Positions 6,626 to 9,685 of a stretch of 9,685 nucleotides of DNA are shown here, in pieces. The stretch is from Bacteroidales bacterium. GTDB taxonomy: Bacteria; Bacteroidota; Bacteroidia; Bacteroidales; UBA1402. Every line of letters starts with the position of its first letter. Within the stretch, counting starts at the first letter, position 1. Under the pieces are notes generated by a model. That model was not told where the DNA came from and did not search any database. It worked only from the letters and a program-made list of their open reading frames with translations. The stretch is taken from positions 1 through 9,685 of the forward strand of contig JALNXZ010000043.1 of the NCBI GenBank assembly GCA_023230125.1, read 5' to 3'. The position numbers and the translations under genes were made by a program.

Positions 6626-6730
6626 AGCAGCTGTTGAGCTGGTAGCTGTTTAGCTGTTTAGCTGTACTTTAGCGGCGCTGCGCGCCGGAAGCTGGAGGCT
6701 CAAAAGCTCAAGAGCTTCAAGCTCAAAAGC
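6626..6730. repeat. Intergenic AGCT-ladder element, copy D
   Basis: This element lies between the 117-aa and 334-aa genes. The left ladder is at 6629, 6637, 6644, 6652 and 6660 (8, 7, 8, 8). The perfect central hairpin is at 6673-6687. The right ladder has AGCT at 6690, 6705, 6713, 6720 and 6728, with GGCT near 6697. The TGA stop of the 117-aa gene (6733-6731) is part of the last TTTGAGCT unit. On the minus strand the right ladder carries TGA in all three frames; the left ladder read on the plus strand carries TGA/TAG in all three. This is the most regular copy and the only one that does not abut the following ATG. Confidence 0.9.
6673..6687. other. Central hairpin of element D
   Basis: CGGCGC (6673-6678), loop TGC, GCGCCG (6682-6687): a perfect 6-bp stem. 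On the minus strand it is followed by CTAAAGTA rather than a T-run, so it does not look like an intrinsic terminator. Confidence 0.85.
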
Positions 6731-7084
6731 TCAAACTTCGATCAAGGACACCGACCCGGAATACCAGTCGGCCGCGGTCGGATTCGCATACTCAATAGAC
6801 GGCACAAGCTCCGAGGTATCGGCAATAACCACGCTGAACGTCCCCCGGTGATGCACCAGCGTCACCGCCTGCCCGGCCGCCTGCAGCGCCTGCAGGGCCT
6901 CCACTTGGGCAAGGGTCCAATGGTGCTCTCCGGACAGGGTCAGGGTGCGGCCGCCGGACGATCCGTCCGCCTGCACCACGCTCGCCCCGCCGATCAGCCG
7001 CCGCTGGGAGATCCCGGCCGGCAACTGGCCGATGTCCAGCACCAGGTGGTCGGAGAGGGTGATACCGCCAAGGGAAACCGTCAT
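6731..7084 (-). CDS. Conserved phage tail-type protein downstream of the tape measure
   Basis: This is a 117-aa protein translationally coupled to the tape measure gene: ATG 7084 and the upstream TGA share ATGA. AGAGGT lies at 7097-7092, 7 nt upstream. Predicted beta strands alternate through SLGGITLSDHLVL, the RRLIGGASVVQ segment, GRTLTLSG and GTFSVVIADTS, with a helix WTLAQVEALQALQAAGQ between them; it ends WYSGSVSLIEV. The size, position directly after the tape measure, and the 'Gly-Arg-x-Leu-Thr-Leu ... helix ... beta' pattern fit a small tail adaptor or distal-tail-like subunit. That assignment is inferred; no catalytic motif, signal peptide or membrane segment is seen. The stop codon lies within intergenic element D. 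Confidence 0.85.
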   Translation of the reverse strand: MTVSLGGITLSDHLVLDIGQLPAGISQRRLIGGASVVQADGSSGGRTLTLSGEHHWTLAQVEALQALQAAGQAVTLVHHRGTFSVVIADTSELVPSIEYANPTAADWYSGSVSLIEV

Positions 7085-9685
7085 CGGCTCGACCTCTGCG
7101 CCCGCCGGCGGAACTCACGCTCCAGCAGGATGGCGTTGTCGCGGGTACTGGTCACCGGCACGGACGCGCCCCCGCCGAAACTCAGATTGATGGTCATGCT
7201 GTCGCCGGACGCGCCGACCATGCCGCCGGCGGCAAAGCGGGGAACCTCGGGCAGGCGCAGGGAGTTCAGGGCATTGAACAACCCCGTGCCGTAGCGGGCC
7301 ACCGCCTCCTTGCGGACGATGAACTCGCCCGCCTCGAGCAATGCCGAAATCCGATCCCCGCCGCCGTAGCCGGGCAACCGACCGCCGCGGGCGAACCGCT
7401 GGACGATCCCGCCCATGGCCTTCTTCACCTTTTCCTCGATGTAAACGGTCACGTGACGGTCCTTTGAAAGCTCCTGCAACTGCCGTTCAAGGTCGCTTAT
7501 ATCCTCGCTGCCGCTGGCCAGAAAACGGTCCCAAACCTTGTCCCAGGTGGTGGTGACGCTCTTGCCGCTCTGCTCCGCGCCGGACTCCATCGCGGCCCAC
7601 ACCTTGCCCCAGTCGCCATCGGCAGGCGGCTCGATATTGAGCAGGTCTTGCACCTTGCCCTTGGCCGCCTCCGCGGCCGTGCCGAGGGCTTCGACCTTGG
7701 TCTTGGCAGCGTCCAGGGCCGGGTCGAGCTGGCCGCCGGCCTGCTCGTTCAGCGCGGCCTGCGCGCCCTGCAGGGCCTCGGTCTGCTGGCGGATGATGTC
7801 CGCCTTGACCTCGCCGGCCTCGCGCACCCCGTCCATGGCCGTGCGCAGGGCCGTGCCCTGGTTGATCACCACCTGGTCGCCGCGTTTGACCTCTTCGTTC
7901 AGGTCCTTGTAGGCCGCCGTGGCCTTGTCCGCGTATTCGGCGGCGGTCTTGTAGGTCTCTCGCCCTGCCTCGACATTGCCCGCGGCAAACAGCTGCTTCG
8001 CCGCTTCGGCCGCCTCGCGCGCCTTCTGGGTGAACTCCTCCGCCTCAGCCTTGCGATCTCTCCACGCAGCCAGGTCGGACATGCCGGACCGGGCCATGTC
8101 GCGCAGCTCTTCCTCGGTCGACCGTTGATGATCGGCCAGGGAATCCTGCAGCCCCTTGATCTCGTCGGCGTAGTCCTTGTACTGCGCTTTCATCGCCGCC
8201 AGTGCCTCGCCGGTCGCCCGCTTCTGGTCGGCAGCGGATTTCGTGGTCGCTTCGGCAATGTCCTCCTGCGCCTGCTGCTGCGTGCCGGCCGTCTGTTTGG
8301 CCTCACGCCCCACCTCGGCGAACATCTCGGTGTAGATGCGCTTGGCCTGCTCGATCTCGCGCTCGACGGCCGCGGTATCGCCTCCCGTCAGCGTAGCCCA
8401 GGCCTTCTTGGCGTTCAACCAGGCGGTGGTCAGGCCGGCGGCCATGGCAATGCCGGTCTTTTTCACCACCTCGAAGTTGTTCAGCCAGGTGCCGACCTCC
8501 CAGCCCGCGGTCAGCGCGATGACCAGCGGCCCCAGGGCGGCCCGTACACCCACGGCCGCCACGTTGGCCGCCAGCACCGTTGTCGTCGCCGCTACCCTGG
8601 CGCCGATGCCGAAGTTGACCAGGGCGAGCCGCGCGATCGCCGCCGCCCGCGCCACCGTGCCGAACACCAGCGCACCTGCGCCCAGGGCCACCAGCGCGGC
8701 CGAGGTTTTCGGCATGGCCTCGGTCACGGCCACGATAGGCCGCAGCAGCTGCGAAAGCATGAACCCGGCCGCCTTGATCGCCGGCAGAAAACCCTCGCCA
8801 ACGTTCTCGGCAATCGCAACCACCGCGTTTTTCAGCAGGGTCAAGCCGTTTGCCGTGGTGGCGGCCCGGGCGTCGAACTCCTTCTGCATGGCGCCCGCGT
8901 ATTGCGTCTGGTCCGCGACCATGCCCAGGGATTGGCGGTACTCGTCCAGCCCGGTGAGCAGGATGGCCAAATCGTCCTGGTACTCCCGGCCGAACAACTC
9001 GCCCAGGGCGTTGGCCCGCTCGCGTCCCTCCAGTTGGCTGAGCGCGCCCAACAGGTCGTTGATCGCCTTCTGCGGGTTCTTCTCCACCGCCGTGGCCATC
9101 TCCTCCGCCGACCACCCAAGCTCCTGCAGCTTGGACTTGAAGGCGTCGGTCTGGATCTCGGCGGCCTGCATCCGGGTGAGCAGGGCATTGATCGCCGTGG
9201 ACGCGATCTCCGGGGGCTTGCCCAGGGAGAGGAAGGTTGCCGCCAGGGCCGCGGCCTCTTCCTTGGCCAGGCCGAACTGCTTGGCCGTGCCGCCGATCCG
9301 CAGCATGACCTCGACAATGTCCCGCTCGGTCGAGGCGGTGTTGTTGCCCAGCTGGTTGACCGCGTCGCCAAACTGGTTCATGTCGGCGATGCTCATACCG
9401 AACAGCGTCTTCAGCTTGCCCAGGGCCGTGCCCGCCTCGCCCGCGGTCATGTTGAAGGCCGTGGACATCTTGGCCACTACCTCGGTGAACGCTGGGATGT
9501 CGTTCTTGGCAATACCCAGCTGGCCGGCCGCGGCGGCGATGGCCGCCAGTTCCCGGGACGCCAGCGGGATCTTCATGCTCATGGCCTGGATCTCGTCGCC
9601 GAGCTGCTGAATCTGCTCGGGCGTGCCGTCGACCACCTTGCGCACATCGGCCATGGCCGACTCGAACTCGATGGCCTGCTTGGCC
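7081..9685 (-). CDS. Tail tape measure protein, TP901 type, 5' end outside the window
   Basis: The frame is open to the right edge; 867 residues are visible, and ATG 9654 is internal because the upstream codons read AKQAIEFESA, the usual entry to the phage minor tail / tape measure core domain. Numbered from M9654, residues 1-250 form this core (GQLGIAKNDI, NMTAGEAGTALGKLKTLFG, LGELFGREYQ). Residues 265-395 contain hydrophobic stretches. Residues 425-665 are Ala/Glu/Lys-rich and likely coiled coil. The C-terminus has GGRLPGYGGGDRISALLEAG, then EFIVRKEAVARYG and FNALNSL, a motif typical of tape measure C-termini. The protein sets tail length, fills the tail tube before ejection, and interacts with tip proteins such as those encoded downstream. 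The gene is 5'-truncated by the window edge. Confidence 0.95.
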   Translation of the reverse strand, partial: AKQAIEFESAMADVRKVVDGTPEQIQQLGDEIQAMSMKIPLASRELAAIAAAAGQLGIAKNDIPAFTEVVAKMSTAFNMTAGEAGTALGKLKTLFGMSIADMNQFGDAVNQLGNNTASTERDIVEVMLRIGGTAKQFGLAKEEAAALAATFLSLGKPPEIASTAINALLTRMQAAEIQTDAFKSKLQELGWSAEEMATAVEKNPQKAINDLLGALSQLEGRERANALGELFGREYQDDLAILLTGLDEYRQSLGMVADQTQYAGAMQKEFDARAATTANGLTLLKNAVVAIAENVGEGFLPAIKAAGFMLSQLLRPIVAVTEAMPKTSAALVALGAGALVFGTVARAAAIARLALVNFGIGARVAATTTVLAANVAAVGVRAALGPLVIALTAGWEVGTWLNNFEVVKKTGIAMAAGLTTAWLNAKKAWATLTGGDTAAVEREIEQAKRIYTEMFAEVGREAKQTAGTQQQAQEDIAEATTKSAADQKRATGEALAAMKAQYKDYADEIKGLQDSLADHQRSTEEELRDMARSGMSDLAAWRDRKAEAEEFTQKAREAAEAAKQLFAAGNVEAGRETYKTAAEYADKATAAYKDLNEEVKRGDQVVINQGTALRTAMDGVREAGEVKADIIRQQTEALQGAQAALNEQAGGQLDPALDAAKTKVEALGTAAEAAKGKVQDLLNIEPPADGDWGKVWAAMESGAEQSGKSVTTTWDKVWDRFLASGSEDISDLERQLQELSKDRHVTVYIEEKVKKAMGGIVQRFARGGRLPGYGGGDRISALLEAGEFIVRKEAVARYGTGLFNALNSLRLPEVPRFAAGGMVGASGDSMTINLSFGGGASVPVTSTRDNAILLEREFRRRAQRSSR

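Noticed and set aside
3721..6687. Intrinsic transcription terminators between the genes
   Set aside because: Hairpins are present but none is followed by a T-run on the minus strand, and the genes form one functional tail cluster.
3676..6730. Integron attC sites at the gene junctions (GTTGAGC and GCTCAAC match GTTRRRY and RYYYAAC)
   Set aside because: The order is inverted: attC runs RYYYAAC to GTTRRRY, while these run GTTGAGC to GCTCAAC. The matches are by-products of the AGCT ladder, and no integron integrase is present.
3676..6730. CRISPR array
   Set aside because: The four repeats are separated by whole genes of about 800-1,000 bp, not short spacers, and vary in their arms.
3676..6730. 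REP elements of the RAYT transposase type
   Set aside because: The central hairpin is comparable in size, but no consistent GTAG/GAGG tetranucleotide sits at its base and no transposase gene is in the window. It remains a remote possibility.

Overview
This window is a stretch of phage or prophage tail genes from a high-GC host. All genes run leftward on the minus strand and are packed edge to edge. Strong G/C bias at third codon positions and long antisense open frames are typical of a GC-rich proteobacterium, but no host gene is present, so the genus cannot be named and phage versus prophage cannot be decided. No integrase, lysis, capsid or tRNA gene is visible.

In transcription order (right to left) the layout is: the 3' part of a TP901-type tape measure gene (7081-9685, open at the right edge); a 117-aa conserved tail-type protein joined to it by an ATGA overlap (6731-7084); a 334-aa beta-rich structural protein (5606-6610); three consecutive proteins of 267, 274 and 672 aa (4698-5501, 3770-4594, 1657-3675) that look like diverged paralogues; a 104-aa zinc-ribbon protein (1349-1663); and a large gene open at the left edge (1-1349). 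Read by hand from the minus strand, that last gene encodes a beta-sandwich-like N-terminus, about ten [LV]xQ[PG]W repeats and a hub-like region. Order and content fit the distal end of a long tail: tape measure, then tip, hub and adhesion parts.

The most unusual element is non-coding. Each of the four gene junctions between 3676 and 6730 is filled by one copy of a roughly 95-120 bp element. It has an AGCT ladder with fixed 8-7-8-8 nt phasing, a central hairpin with a 6-bp stem and 3-nt loop, and a second AGCT ladder partly complementary to the first. Copies begin at, or contain, the stop codon of one gene and end 0-1 nt (three copies) or 18 nt (one copy) from the ATG of the next. The three genes that start directly at an element lack a visible Shine-Dalgarno sequence; the other three internal starts that I examined have one, as does the 334-aa gene. 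The elements are much more alike than the proteins they separate, so they appear to have been inserted or homogenised after the genes diverged.
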